From Toxorhynchites rutilus septentrionalis (Eukaryota > Arthropoda > Insecta > Diptera > Culicidae), in contig NC_073744.1 in assembly GCF_029784135.1 (NCBI RefSeq), positions 66,786,593 to 66,850,592 of the forward strand: a stretch of 64,000 nucleotides of DNA, read 5' to 3'. The notes below the pieces were generated by a model, which was not told the DNA's origin, did no database searches, and saw only the letters and a program-made list of their open reading frames with translations. Both the position numbers and the translations under genes were made by a program. Every line of letters starts with the position of its first letter. The stretch's first letter is position 1. Shown in pieces: positions 43,892 through 54,002 of the stretch.

Positions 43892-46800
43892 TTAGATTTT
43901 ACCAAAGAAGTCGGTTTCTTTCAGAAACGCAATTAAATTGGTTTCTTGGGTCTCGTCTCTACTGAGGATATCTCGGAGACTCTGACCTATGTTGTGTCGG
44001 ACTCGAGCATCTTTGGTATGTTGACATTCAAGTAAAAGATGGCTAACGGAAACCGGAGCTTCGTTGCAAGCACATTGGGGTTTTTCGGCTCTGCAGAACA
44101 AGTGTGAGTGGGTGAAGTTAGTGTGCCCAATTCGAAGACGGGTAAGGACTTGCCTTTCCCTACTATTGAGGCGGTCATCCCAAGGGAGAGTGGAATTTTT
44201 AATTTTATGAAGATGAGTGGGACGGCTGTTTATCCAGCCTATGTCCCAGCTTTCACGGACTTGCTGTTTTACCCAGCGGACAATGTCAGATGGAGGACAG
44301 GGCATGTCTGGGGGATCTATTTTGCTGCCCTTGCCGGCCAGTATGTCGGCGGCTGTGTTTCCACGGATTCCTGAGTGACCAGGAACCCAGCAGAAGGAGA
44401 TGTTTTTATTTGAAGCAGCCTCTTCTGTTTGCTTAATCCATGGATGTTTGCTGTTTCCACTCAGAAGATCGTGGAGACAGCTAGCTGAGTCTGAGAATAT
44501 TGTGGTAGGAAGAAACTCATGGGTGCATTCTTGGGTAGCTATTAAAAGGGCGAAAGCTTCCGCACTGAAGATGGAGCATTGCGGTGGAAGAGAAAAGCTA
44601 CCAGTGTATCTACTCTCAAAGACTCCACATCCAACTCCATCGGCACTGACTGAACCATCTGTGTATACCTGGTGGTTGATTTGAAAATTGGATGCAACGA
44701 GGTTATTGAAGCAGGCTTTGACTTTTGGAGAAGGGTCTCCCGCTCGAACTGTCTTGAGAAGTTCAAGGTTAATGTTCGGCGGTTTGACGTTCCAATTTCT
44801 TCCCGTCGCAGATGAACGTTCACATATATCGGGAAGATCTTTGTTCGTGAGATTTTTGAACCATGTTTTAGCTCTATGTATTAATGGGACATTGTGGTCG
44901 CTTTCGGGGAGTGACAAGTGACGGATGGCTTTATTGGTGATGGCTTTTGTTACCAGGTGGGTGAAGGGAAGTTGCCCACTTTCTGCCATTACAGCAAGAG
45001 TGGGACTGGTGGGAAAAGCGCCAATTGCGAGCCTAATTGCTTTATTGTAAATTGGTTGAATGGTGTTTAACACCCTGTCCCCTCCACGGCTGAAGGTGCC
45101 TATTCCGTAAAGGATTTGTGGGACCAACCAAACATTTACAACATTTAGCAACGTCTTTCTATGACCAGAGGCTAGGTTGCCTGCGATAGACTTGATGATG
45201 TTCAATTTCTTTCTGGTGGCTATTTTGGTCTTTTGGGAATGTGATAGGAAGTTGAGTTTCTTGTCGAAAGTAACCCCTAGTATTTTCAATGTCCTCATTG
45301 TAGGGATCGGGATTTTGTTGAGCTGAAGATAGGTTCTCCTTCTGAGAGCTTTTCCGATATGTATGTGTTTGGATTTCTCCGGGGAAATTTTAAAACCTGT
45401 TTTTAGAGCCCAGTTTTGGATGGAGTCTAAGGTTTTTTGAAGCCTCTTTCTCTGAATTAAGCCGAAGCAGCTCGTAGAGATAAGAGTGATGTCATCTGCA
45501 TAGACTATGACCTTTATATGGTCCGGGATAATCTCGAATAGAGATTGCATGGCAATTTTGAAGAGGGTTGGTGAAAGTGCTGAGCCTTGTGGGAAGCCGT
45601 TTTCTGGGATTTTTAGAGAAGATTGGTGGTTGTTGATAACGGTTTTGAAAGACCGGTTTTCTAGAAAACTTTTAACGAAGAGACCTAATCTCCCACGAAT
45701 CCCCCAGTCGAAAAGGCTTTTCAGCACTGGGTACCTCCATGCCCGATCGAAGGCCTTGGATAAATCCAGGGAAACAATATCAATGTGGTGTAATTTTTCA
45801 GTTGCGTCGTCTAGGATTTTTTCGATTGCTACAAGGCAATCTTCTGTACCTTTTCCCGCACGGAAGGCGAATTGTCTGGGATCAATCAGCTTATTTGACT
45901 CTAGAAAAGTCGTTAAGCGTCGATTGACCATTTTTTCCAAGACTTTCCCAACACAACTTAGGAGAGTGATGGGGCGGAAATTGTCAAGAAGATGGTTGTT
46001 CATGTCTGGTTTCGGGATACAGATCATTAAACCCTCTTTCCAGCAACTGGGGAGGGTTCCACTGTCCCAGACTTTGTTGAGGAGCTTCAGAAGTGCTTTT
46101 TTCCCGAGATGGGGTAGATTCTTAAGCATAGGGTAGCTAATGTCATCAGGTCCTGTGGATCCTTGTTTGACTTTGTTCAGTACCCAATCGAGCTCTTTGA
46201 GGGAGAGGTTTTTGTTGAAGTCAAATTCCACATCGGTATGAAAATCGATGGGAATTCTTTCGCATTCCGTTTTGTGGGTTAGAAAGGTTTGGTCGTAGTT
46301 TTGATTGGAGGAGGCGGAAGCAAAGAAATCTCCAAACGCCTCGGCGATGATTTTCCGGTCATTGGTGTATTGACCGTTAATTAGAAGATTATATTCTTTG
46401 CTTCTTTTCTTTCCATGAAGCCTGCCAATCTTACTCCATAAATCCTTTGTTGACGCGTTGGGATTAATTTCGCTGACGAATTTAACCCAACTGTTGTGCT
46501 TGGCTGTGTTGATAGCAGTCTTAGCTTCTTTGCGAGCCCTTTGGAACTCTGCAAGCAGAGTGGGTCTCAGTGGGCTGTCCGGATGGGCCTTTCTTAATTT
46601 GCGTAGGGCCTTACGTCGACCTTTGATCGCTGCCTTCAGCTCAGGTGACCACCATGGGACACATTTCTTGCCAGGGATGCCACTGGTTCTGGGGATGTGC
46701 ACCATTGCAACTTCTAGGACAACTTTGGAGAATTCCTCGGCTGTCCAATCTCGTTTAGCGGAGAGGCGGTTTTCAATGTCAAACTGATAGCCAGCCCAGT

Positions 46801-47545
46801 CAGCGTATTCAAATTTCCATCTTGGCCTTGTTGAAAACTCTGGAGAAGTTTGGCCGAAGGAAGTGAAGATTGGAAAATGATCGCTTCCGCAAGTATCATC
46901 GTGGATGTTCCAAGAAAGTTTTGAAGATAGTTTGTCTGATACTATAGTGAGATCGATGGCTGAAGTAGTACCAGAATAATGGATTCTGGTGTGTTGGCCG
47001 TTGTTAAGAAGGAGAAGAGAATGGTCGGATATGAAATCCTCAATGATGGATCCTTTTCGATCGAGGTATGCACCTCCCCAGGCGTATGAGTGGGCGTTGA
47101 AATCACCCATAAGCATGATTGGGGCGGGAAGTTGGGTGAACAGATGGTCCAGTTGGCCGCGTAGAGTGTTCGGATCGGAATCATTAGTGATGTAGATGCT
47201 AACGACGGTGATTGGAAAGGGGTGTTTAATGCGCACTACCACTGCCTGAAGATCAGTGGTAATGGGAAGAAGATCATGTGGAGTGCCATCTTTGATTGCG
47301 ATTGCAACTCCGTTTTTTGAGGGGTTGGGACCCTCTTTGAAATATGTGATATATTTTGAGATGAAGTGTTTATCGAAGTTGTTTGGAGTCATAGTTTCTT
47401 GAAGGGCTATGACTGTGGGATTAGAGTTTGAAATAAGCATTTTCAGTTCTAGAATATTTCGTCGGATACTTCTGATGTTCCATTGTATCCCGAATTTCTG
47501 TGTTGGAGTGAATGTGTTGGTGTTTTTAACTCTAATTCCTAAGTC
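43892..47545 (-). CDS. ORF2 polyprotein of the second non-LTR element
   Basis: Endonuclease: IQWNIRSIRRNILELK, ALQETM, MLMGDFNAHSYAWGG, GSDHFPI. Reverse transcriptase: SLDLSKAFDRAW, GFPQGSALSP, VIVYADDITLIS. RNase H: YTDGSVS, SAEAFALLIA, FSDSASCL, WVPGHSGIRGNTAADILAG (all four acidic positions present). C-terminal CCHC-like: CRAEKPQCACNE with HLLLEC. The frame is uninterrupted from about 47,545 to the stop at 43,892. The first ATG is at 47,440, inside the endonuclease fold and after the conserved QWNIRS motif, so translation probably starts without a standard AUG or by coupling to ORF1. Confidence 0.88.
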   Translation of the reverse strand, partial: DLGIRVKNTNTFTPTQKFGIQWNIRSIRRNILELKMLISNSNPTVIALQETMTPNNFDKHFISKYITYFKEGPNPSKNGVAIAIKDGTPHDLLPITTDLQAVVVRIKHPFPITVVSIYITNDSDPNTLRGQLDHLFTQLPAPIMLMGDFNAHSYAWGGAYLDRKGSIIEDFISDHSLLLLNNGQHTRIHYSGTTSAIDLTIVSDKLSSKLSWNIHDDTCGSDHFPIFTSFGQTSPEFSTRPRWKFEYADWAGYQFDIENRLSAKRDWTAEEFSKVVLEVAMVHIPRTSGIPGKKCVPWWSPELKAAIKGRRKALRKLRKAHPDSPLRPTLLAEFQRARKEAKTAINTAKHNSWVKFVSEINPNASTKDLWSKIGRLHGKKRSKEYNLLINGQYTNDRKIIAEAFGDFFASASSNQNYDQTFLTHKTECERIPIDFHTDVEFDFNKNLSLKELDWVLNKVKQGSTGPDDISYPMLKNLPHLGKKALLKLLNKVWDSGTLPSCWKEGLMICIPKPDMNNHLLDNFRPITLLSCVGKVLEKMVNRRLTTFLESNKLIDPRQFAFRAGKGTEDCLVAIEKILDDATEKLHHIDIVSLDLSKAFDRAWRYPVLKSLFDWGIRGRLGLFVKSFLENRSFKTVINNHQSSLKIPENGFPQGSALSPTLFKIAMQSLFEIIPDHIKVIVYADDITLISTSCFGLIQRKRLQKTLDSIQNWALKTGFKISPEKSKHIHIGKALRRRTYLQLNKIPIPTMRTLKILGVTFDKKLNFLSHSQKTKIATRKKLNIIKSIAGNLASGHRKTLLNVVNVWLVPQILYGIGTFSRGGDRVLNTIQPIYNKAIRLAIGAFPTSPTLAVMAESGQLPFTHLVTKAITNKAIRHLSLPESDHNVPLIHRAKTWFKNLTNKDLPDICERSSATGRNWNVKPPNINLELLKTVRAGDPSPKVKACFNNLVASNFQINHQVYTDGSVSADGVGCGVFESRYTGSFSLPPQCSIFSAEAFALLIATQECTHEFLPTTIFSDSASCLHDLLSGNSKHPWIKQTEEAASNKNISFCWVPGHSGIRGNTAADILAGKGSKIDPPDMPCPPSDIVRWVKQQVRESWDIGWINSRPTHLHKIKNSTLPWDDRLNSRERQVLTRLRIGHTNFTHSHLFCRAEKPQCACNEAPVSVSHLLLECQHTKDARVRHNIGQSLRDILSRDETQETNLIAFLKETDFFGKI

Positions 47546-47580
47546 TTAATTGTGTGTATGTTTGAACTATTCAAAGAGAA

Positions 47581-49008
47581 TTAGTTCGATGGTCCTTTAC
47601 CCTTGGAAAGAGAAGCTTTCTTTGAGGTATTGGTGTTGTTTTTGTTTGGTGTAGAAGTCTTTGGAGTGTTTGTTGTGTTTGTGTTGTTTTTTGTTGAATG
47701 TGCGTTGCTGTTGTTGTTATTGTTGTTTTTTGTTTGATGTTTGTTGTTGTTGTTGTTTTTTGTTGGTGTTGTGTTGTTATTTGTTGGTGGTGTAGTTCTT
47801 TGTTCGTTTTTTGTTCTTTTCTTGTCCTTGTTATTTTGGATTTCATCTTCGGATTTTTGATCTGAATCAGAAGATGATCCTTTCGCCATTTTCCGTTTAT
47901 TTTTATTTTTGTTTGGAACATCAGAAGTGTCCATTGAAATGACTGATTCGGATTCGGATTCCGTTGTTGAGCTGTCGGTTGTCGACTCTGTCATAGAAGT
48001 ATCGATTGTAGTGTCAATTGGGGGAGTGCTTTCGCGGCTAGAAGAGGCCGAAGCGGCCGAGGCGCAGTTGCATTTGCAGTTGCAGCTGGGTGTTGGTTTT
48101 TGCAAGTTGGAGAGTCTGTCTTGCAGAACACTTGCAAAAGTTGGTCCATTATTTTGACCGTTGTATTTTTCTTTCGCCTCTTTGTAGGAGATACCATAGT
48201 CGATTCTTAATTTTGTGATGTTGTTCTCAGTTTGCCATACGGGGCATTTCCTATTCGAAGAGGAATGGTCCCCTTGGCAATTCAAGCAAAATGCTGAAGC
48301 ATTGCAGGTTTTAATTCCATCCTTTTGTTCTGGATGTTCCTGTCCACAATTTCGGCAAAGCGGGTTCTCGCGTTTGCATCGCTTGCTCGTATGTCCAAAT
48401 TTATAGCATTTGAAACATTGCATTGGGTTGGGATAGAAATTTCTAGTCCCAGCCCGAATAAATCCGAAGTTAATAAAATCGGGAACAACAGTTCCACGAA
48501 TTGTCAAAATGAGAGTAGCGGTTGGAATAACAATGTTATTCTCCTTCCTGGTGATTCGCTTGACATCGATCACACCTTGATCGGAAAGCTCTGTCACCAG
48601 TTCGGATTCTTTGATGTCAATTACATCACGGCAAGTAACAACGCATTTACGTTGATTTAGAGTAGGGTGGTAAATTACTTCGATAGGGGTTTCATCGATC
48701 AATTTGTTGATTAAAAGGAGCTTACCAATTATATCCTCGTCCTTGGCCGTAAGGATATACTGCGTCCTCTTTTTGTCGTCCCGTTGTGGTCGCGCTGTGT
48801 AGTGTTTCTTCCCTACATCGTTGGCGATCGTCTTACTCACGACGAACGGGTTAGTCGGGATCGCGTTCTCTCCTGTGGCACGAAGTAACAGGATCTGAAG
48901 GTTGCCGTTCAGTGGGTCGGCCCACCTTGGAGCAGTACGTTGGGTAGGTTTACCCTCGTACAAATTTGTAGCCCGGCCTCCCGGAGGCCCGGAGCTACTT
49001 GAAGCCAT
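47581..49008 (-). CDS. ORF1 protein of the second non-LTR element
   Basis: This 475-residue nucleic-acid chaperone/gag-like protein starts MASSSSGPPGGRATNLYEGK. An RRM-like region precedes the zinc knuckles CFKCYKFGHTSKRC, CRNCGQEHPEQKDGIKTC and CLNCQGDHSSSNRKC at about residues 197-255. The last 130 residues are low complexity: Ser/Thr-rich, acidic, then Asn/Thr/Lys-rich (runs of 5-6 Asn), encoded by the ttgttgttg-like tract on the plus strand. The start is the first ATG of the frame. It stops 37 nt before the ORF2 frame opens. Confidence 0.88.
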   Translation of the reverse strand: MASSSSGPPGGRATNLYEGKPTQRTAPRWADPLNGNLQILLLRATGENAIPTNPFVVSKTIANDVGKKHYTARPQRDDKKRTQYILTAKDEDIIGKLLLINKLIDETPIEVIYHPTLNQRKCVVTCRDVIDIKESELVTELSDQGVIDVKRITRKENNIVIPTATLILTIRGTVVPDFINFGFIRAGTRNFYPNPMQCFKCYKFGHTSKRCKRENPLCRNCGQEHPEQKDGIKTCNASAFCLNCQGDHSSSNRKCPVWQTENNITKLRIDYGISYKEAKEKYNGQNNGPTFASVLQDRLSNLQKPTPSCNCKCNCASAASASSSRESTPPIDTTIDTSMTESTTDSSTTESESESVISMDTSDVPNKNKNKRKMAKGSSSDSDQKSEDEIQNNKDKKRTKNEQRTTPPTNNNTTPTKNNNNNKHQTKNNNNNNSNAHSTKNNTNTTNTPKTSTPNKNNTNTSKKASLSKGKGPSN

Positions 49009-49337
49009 GCTTCTGCTTGACTATACCTAGGTTATAGTCAGCAGGTACGGATATAAAACCACTAAAATTCCTTATGGGGGATATTCACTAAGGGGTATTT
49101 TCCCAGAAAATCACACTTTGTTCCGATAAAGCACTTTGAAAAGCCACCAACAGGTGCAGAAAATTTCAAATTACACTTAATCTAATAATTGCTTCAGTCA
49201 CTTCACTGTTTGTATGCGTGTTTTTTTTTTCTTTTTAGATTTTATTTAATAATTAAGATTCACTATTAGCACTACAGAAAAAAACTGGCAACACTGCCCG
49301 AAAGAAAAAAGGGGGCGTGGCGTCAGTGACGCCGAAA

Positions 49338-49366
49338 AAGCGCGCGCTTTTTCCGGCGAACCGGTG
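49338..49366. repeat. GC-rich palindrome in the element leader
   Basis: CGCCGAAAAAGCGCG continues into CGCTTTTTCCGGCG to form an imperfect hairpin of about 13 bp per arm with no more than one bulge. It may be a structured 5' leader of the minus-strand retrotransposon or unrelated flank. Confidence 0.45.
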
Positions 49367-49559
49367 AGCACCGCCACCTCAGTGAACGTTTGTTGATATC
49401 CTCTTCTGCTATCCTCGGGTTGCGATGCTGAAAATCAATTTGTATTTAGGACTAATCAAGCCTTCAGAAAGGCTGCTCTAAGCATTTGATTAGTTGTGCG
49501 AGAAAACTCCTATTTTTCCGTACTCTTTTACAAGGGCGCTAAAAACACGACCGAATCGG

Positions 49560-49765
49560 TTGAATGTCAGTAGCACCTTGTTTCAGCGGATCCGCGCCTT
49601 TTGTACTCTAGCGGTACACGCTCATAGGATAGAGACAAATCGGCAGACTCAGCCAAAGGGGCGAGTCCAACGAGACGAACGAAAGAGCGTTAAAAGGCAG
49701 CGATGGCAAAAAAATACATTCATTACGATTTGTTCGCTCGTTGGATTCACATGCAGGCTAAAAAG
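49560..49765 (+). pseudogene. Possible core-histone C-terminal relic
   Basis: Upstream of an excellent histone-type hairpin, the plus strand has gagacgaacgaaagagcgtt, which can be aligned with the H2B end (SEGTKAVTK codons) or with the H3 end (RRIRGERA). No frame is clearly diagnostic. The call rests mainly on the hairpin and on the neighbouring H2A-tail sequence at 49,860-49,890; it could be chance. Confidence 0.3.
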
Positions 49766-49781
49766 GGTCCTTTTCAGGATC
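49766..49781 (+). terminator. Histone mRNA-type 3' stem-loop
   Basis: GGTCCT-TTTC-AGGATC: six base pairs (one G-T) and the canonical four-base TTTC loop, preceded by AAAAG and followed by ACAAAA. Replication-dependent histone genes end in this structure instead of a poly(A) tail. No intact histone gene lies upstream. Confidence 0.6.
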
Positions 49782-50617
49782 ACAAAATTATCTTTAATCT
49801 AAAGAGTTTATTGTTTTGTTATCACTCGATATCCCCATCTTGTTCGGCTAAACCTTCCTGTTTAGCGATTGTGTTTGCCACTCGCCACAGCTTTCACAGT
49901 ATGAAAATTTCTTCCCATCCAGCTTGTGACATGTTGTACAGTAAATTATATTTAATGCAACGTGCCGAAACACCACTCAGTGTCGCAATGGAGACGATTT
50001 TAACCTGCAATTGAACATTTGCGATGACAGTGGTACAGTGTCGACTTTCAATGTGGGGTCATGATTTGGATCTATGTTTACAAAAATGTCCAACTAAATA
50101 TGTCGCATTACATGACCGTCCAATTAGCTAAATGTCGAACTAATTGTAAATTACTGTATTTTCATTCTGGAAACAATTTAAGAATTGGTGAAAATTGAAT
50201 AATCAGGAAAGTCCCCAACTATCAACAAGCTAACAACAACTGCCAAATCCACATACTCATCAGATCCTGGCAAACAAATTATGAAAAAATCAATTTGTGT
50301 TTTATTATTATTTTGGATATTATTATAGAAAGCACTGAACTATATTTCGTAAACTCTTTTTTGAAAGGTTTAATGGCCCTGATAAGCGCCGTGTTTTATG
50401 GAATTTTAGAAAACTTAGTACTCGTGGTTTTGAAAAAAAACCATTTCGAACGCACTCGATGCCGCCTTGTTCTGGATTTGCCACCAAAGCAGATTGTATA
50501 AAGAACAAACTTTTTTCTTCTGCTACCTGCTGCCGTTTTGCGATTGCGTTTGCCACTCGCCACTCGCTGCAACTGCCTGTTGTCGTGATGTCCACCGAAC
50601 CGAATGTGTTCTGTTCT

Positions 50618-50846
50618 GAATGCGGGTTTTCTTATCGTCGCGAGCAACTTTGCCAGCCAACTCGATCACTTCGGCGGCCGAAACTTTATAACGCTAGGTG
50701 GACTGGTGTACTGGAACTAACGCGCTCGGCCTAGCTACCCTTGCGGAGTAATTGGCGAATTCACCTACGGGGAATCGCAGGCTAACACGGTTCGAGCGGG
50801 ATTTTGCCTTTCCCTTCACTTTTCCTCCTTTGTCATATCCAGACAT
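50618..50846 (-). pseudogene. Histone H2A pseudogene, copy 2
   Basis: From an ATG at 50,846: [24 protein letters not shown], then (after a small deletion of the first fold helix region) NYSARV, and after a TAG stop VSAAEVIELAGKVARDDKKT-RI. The N-terminal tail is nearly identical to insect H2A ([20 protein letters not shown]). The C-terminal third (HLQLAIRNDEELN onward) is replaced by a non-histone tail shared with copy 1. A TATAATA-type element lies about 100 bp upstream on the minus strand (near 50,954) with CAT-rich leader repeats, so a histone promoter may be included. Confidence 0.85.
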
Positions 50847-50912
50847 GGCTGCTTGTGTTGGTTTGTTAATGTGATGTGATGCGAAATGATGTGGTGTACG
50901 GTTTCGATGAGC

Positions 50913-51345
50913 ATGATCGTTACGGAAGGAAGGAAGGTCTTGTATTATAGAGACTTTAAACTTTTGCAGTTCATTCGTCTCTAGCCTTGAGAAAGGCCCT
51001 TTGAAAACTCTACTCTAATCTACTTCAGCGCTACCACCTCCGCCCTCTTGCCTTGAGAAAGGCACTCGATCCCTCGCCGTCCAGCTCGTACAGCAACGAT
51101 GTTTTCCAGTCGGTGTCCACACAAAGAATGATCGTTACGGAAGGAAGGAAGGAAGGTATTGTATTATAGAGACTTTAAACTTTTGCAGTTCATTCGTCTC
51201 TAGCCTTGAGAAAGGCCCTTTGAAAACTCTACTCTATTCTACTCCAGCGCTACCACCTCCGCCCTCTTGCCTTGAGAAAGGCACTCGATCCCTCGCCGTC
51301 CAGCCCGTCCAGCAACGATGTTGTCCAGTCGGTGCCACACAAAGA
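50913..51345. repeat. Tandem duplication of a 215-218-bp unit
   Basis: Two units begin at 50,913 and 51,128 (atgatcgttacggaaggaag) and a third start occurs at 51,346. They are about 95% identical and each contains gagactttaaacttttgcag plus two small hairpins (cttgagaaaggccc and cttgagaaaggcac). Differences are mainly in the GGAA count and a few substitutions, so the duplication is young. Confidence 0.85.
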
Positions 51346-51798
51346 ATGATCGTTACGGCAGCGGAGCGGGGATTTTTAAGCTGACTGGCTGGCTCGAGAA
51401 TTACGCATGTGTGAGACTGCGACCAATGTTTCGTTCATTTTTTTCTTTTTCCTTTCCAATCGTGCTTCATTCTATTTCGCTGCTGCTCTGGTTGCCCGTT
51501 TTGGTCGGTACGATTTGAGGAGCACAGAATGGACCAATCAAAAATGGGCACATAGTGCATTTGGACAATGCTTGATATTTCACAATTATTCAATTATTTA
51601 TCCCAAGAAAAATGAAATGTTATTCATTATGATAGATGCGTAGATATATTTCCTATCTATTGATGCAAAAACCTTTGCGATCTATTGAGAAATGCTCGAG
51701 TTATAAGCGTTCCAAATCTTGCATTTTTTCCTACTTGTTCAGTGCCTAGATTTCCATTTCACCCCTATATCTTCCGGTTAGACGTAGTCCTACGTCAA

Positions 51799-52546
51799 AA
51801 AACTGCAGGCACAGCTTTCAAAGTTGATGCGCAAATTATCTAGCACTTTCGTATCAATGCCAAATCTGGTTCAATTATTAGTATTGGTAGCAATCAAAAG
51901 AACACCTAAGAGAGCACATGAAATGACAATCGATTTTTACGCGTACGATTTTATAAACGATTCGCGATTATCATCACATTATACCACCGCTTAGTCGTAA
52001 ATACGAAAAATTGGCGAATTCGATATAGGCAACTTTTGTTTTGCTTTTTTACTTCTATGAATCGCCTCAATGCTCCTTCAATAGTAGGGTAGGCGGATCT
52101 CAACATTTCAATCTAATAGTTCTGTTTATTTACCTCCACATTTTAATTTCTCACGTGATACTATACCGTCAACTGGGACTATTCAGAACATATTTAATCT
52201 TTTACGACTTGCAGCGTTTTGTTTAGAGCAATTCCACGCCGAATTTGCCGGTCACTAACATATGTGATCGTCCACGAAGCAAGGGGCCTAGTCCGTGTTT
52301 TCAACATTTCGAGAAAAACGCGTTTAAAGTTCTTACTATCACTCCGCGAGATTGCGTTACAAACTATCAACGGTATTTCGGTTTGGATGGTCGAATCAAC
52401 TTCGTAAGCCACTCTGAGCATTAAAACAACCTTTAGTAGTGAATTCGATCGTATAATTCAGTATCAATATTCAGTATTCAGTATTCGTAATCCGCGGTGA
52501 CCTAGCCAGACTATTCCGCGGATAATCGGGGTTCTACTGTATATCA
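51799..52546. other. Intergenic with a dispersed-repeat start at 52,226
   Basis: TAGAGCAATTCCACGCCGAA at 52,226 matches the repeat start at 21,157. Short frames here have no recognisable products. Confidence 0.4.
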
Positions 52547-52582
52547 ATTGTGGGTGGGACGAAGTTCGCCTGGTCAGCTTGT
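52547..52582 (+). mobile_element. Helitron-like 3' end fragment
   Basis: GTGGGTGGGACGAAGTTCGC followed by CTGGTCAGCTTG resembles the last 30 bp of the Helitron-like elements (…gacgaagtt-gccgggtcagctag), with the terminal CTAG changed. Too short to classify further. Confidence 0.45.
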
Positions 52583-53432
52583 TTGTTAAAAAAAGGAAAT
52601 CTGTCTCAAATGTTGGACATTTTCAGATATCTTATATTGTCAGTATCTTGCTCCCAAAAATTTGTACGTGGTATGTTCGAACATAACTTCCACTCATCTC
52701 CACCCATAAAACATCATATAGCACCCCCACCTACCCACTGGATGGTGCCTACACACTCTGGTGCTTCTTCCGCTTCTTCCGCTGGTAATGATAAAGTATT
52801 TATTTTTGTTACAGGTTACCTCAGAAGTACAATTCAATAAGTGCGCACTTTTGCCCCCACTATGAGGCAAAAGTACGCATTTGGCATTTTGTATTAAAAT
52901 AGGTTTTTCTCTCTTCTAAATTCTCGAGAAATTCTTGTACTACGTTTCGAAGGTAATATATATAGATACAATTTGGTAAGCAAAGTGAATTTTATTTGCT
53001 TTTATATCAAGAGTTATTGGACGACATCAGTTAGGTGCGCACCATTGCCCCGCACTACTCTAAGTTGCTCGTTATTGACAACACAGTTAGGGTAGCACAC
53101 AAATGGGCAGAACAAATGCATGAATAAATAGGAATGCTTCCAATTTTCATCAAATCAAACTACACCTATCCCTCGATTCACACTGGAGATAGGTTCCCGA
53201 TAAAACCGTATGGAATGAAATCTCCGATTTTGTTATGTAAAACCGTGTAAAACGAAATGAGCCCTCAATATATACTCAATTCAATCATCTATTTAAGTAA
53301 AACAATTATAAAAATCTAGTTATGGAATTCATTATAGATTCTGGATACAAATAAACAAATAATTCTTTAAGCAGCTAAATTGCAATAAGTTTATTCGCTA
53401 TCGCCACTTTAAGGAACTATCAGTATTGTTAT
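52583..53432. other. Intergenic, no gene recognised
   Basis: No coding frame is credible. Similar phrases (gtgcgcacttttgccccc at 52,841 and gtgcgcaccattgccccg at 53,035) occur in direct orientation and may be ends of old repeats. Confidence 0.4.
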
Positions 53433-53704
53433 TGTTGCGTTAGAATTAAAAATAAATGGTACAGCAATTTTTATGGCAACTTCCTTCCAACCTTCATTGG
53501 AAACTTTGTTAAGTTTAGAAGTAGGCTGAGCGATTATTGCTTTGCAACGCTCTCTTGAACCTCAGCCGTTGAACTGACCGGTCACAATTTAGAGTGAACT
53601 AAATAAAATAAGTTTGTGAAATTTCCATCGTGTCCTCATTTGGAAAGAAGGTTAATCCCAGCCAGAAGCCGTTTCTACACCTACAACCTATCCCAGACGA
53701 ATCA
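53433..53704 (+). repeat. 5' LTR of the BEL/Pao element
   Basis: Begins TGTTGCGTTAG and ends CCCAGACGAATCA. It differs from the 3' LTR by A/C near 53,450 and C/T near 53,679. It contains AATAAA within aactaaataaaataag, the likely poly(A) signal. Confidence 0.95.
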
Positions 53705-53706
53705 TA

Positions 53707-53724
53707 TGGTGCCGTGACCAGGAT
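53707..53724 (+). promoter_or_regulatory. Primer-binding site
   Basis: TGGTGCCGTGACCAGGATCC starts with the TGG that pairs with a tRNA CCA end, two bases after the LTR. This wording is usual for BEL/Pao elements. Confidence 0.7.
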
Positions 53725-54002
53725 CCGGGTGCTAGAATCGACATAGGAATTCGGACTGTTCCCTAACCTGTACCAACCCAACCCAGAGGAGATTTGGAAT
53801 TTGATTTGTTTATAATACAAGGCCTTTAATTGGTCAAGTACATGTGAGTACCTGTCCAATCCAATTATTTTCCTTTGAAAGGTGCTTCCTTGGTGTTCTT
53901 TGGAATTCCACAGATCGAGTCTTCACGATTGCTGCCATCGCTGAAATTATGTGCTGTTCGCTGAAATAAGGTTCGAGTTTCCAGTTGATTAAAAATTACA
54001 AG

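Larger units (their letters stand above)
43441..49390 (-). mobile_element. I-superfamily non-LTR retrotransposon, second family (about 5.9 kb)
   Basis: Two long open frames on the minus strand (ORF1 475 residues, ORF2 at least 1,182) with a long C/A-rich 3' UTR and a 5' region up to about 49.3-49.4 kb. RNase H and a CCHC ORF1 place it in the I superfamily, but the proteins differ strongly from the 6-kb element. The 5' leader may include the GC-rich hairpin at 49,338-49,366. I could not find target duplications, so both ends are approximate. Coding regions are intact by inspection, so it may be recent. Confidence 0.8.
50370..51798 (-). repeat. Histone-bearing repeat with family-1-type start
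   Basis: On the minus strand it starts TTGACGTAGGACTACGTCTA at 51,798 and continues with the family-1 5' block (aacgcttataactcgagcat, the gcatcaatagatagg-like block and gattggtcc). Two 215-bp units, the H2A relic and the aagcgccgtgtt block follow. It therefore combines transposon-type ends with histone sequence. The left end is not found. Confidence 0.55.

Noticed and set aside
45507..46136. Long plus-strand frame (209 codons) opposite ORF2
   Set aside because: It is the antisense shadow of the reverse transcriptase coding region.
43441..49390. Target duplication for the second non-LTR element
   Set aside because: I compared both flanks (43.1-43.45 kb and 49.25-49.45 kb) and found no convincing match, so the ends are left approximate.
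52841..53060. Inverted-repeat MITE from the two gtgcgcac-ttgcccc blocks
   Set aside because: The blocks are in direct, not inverted, orientation and no duplication was found.
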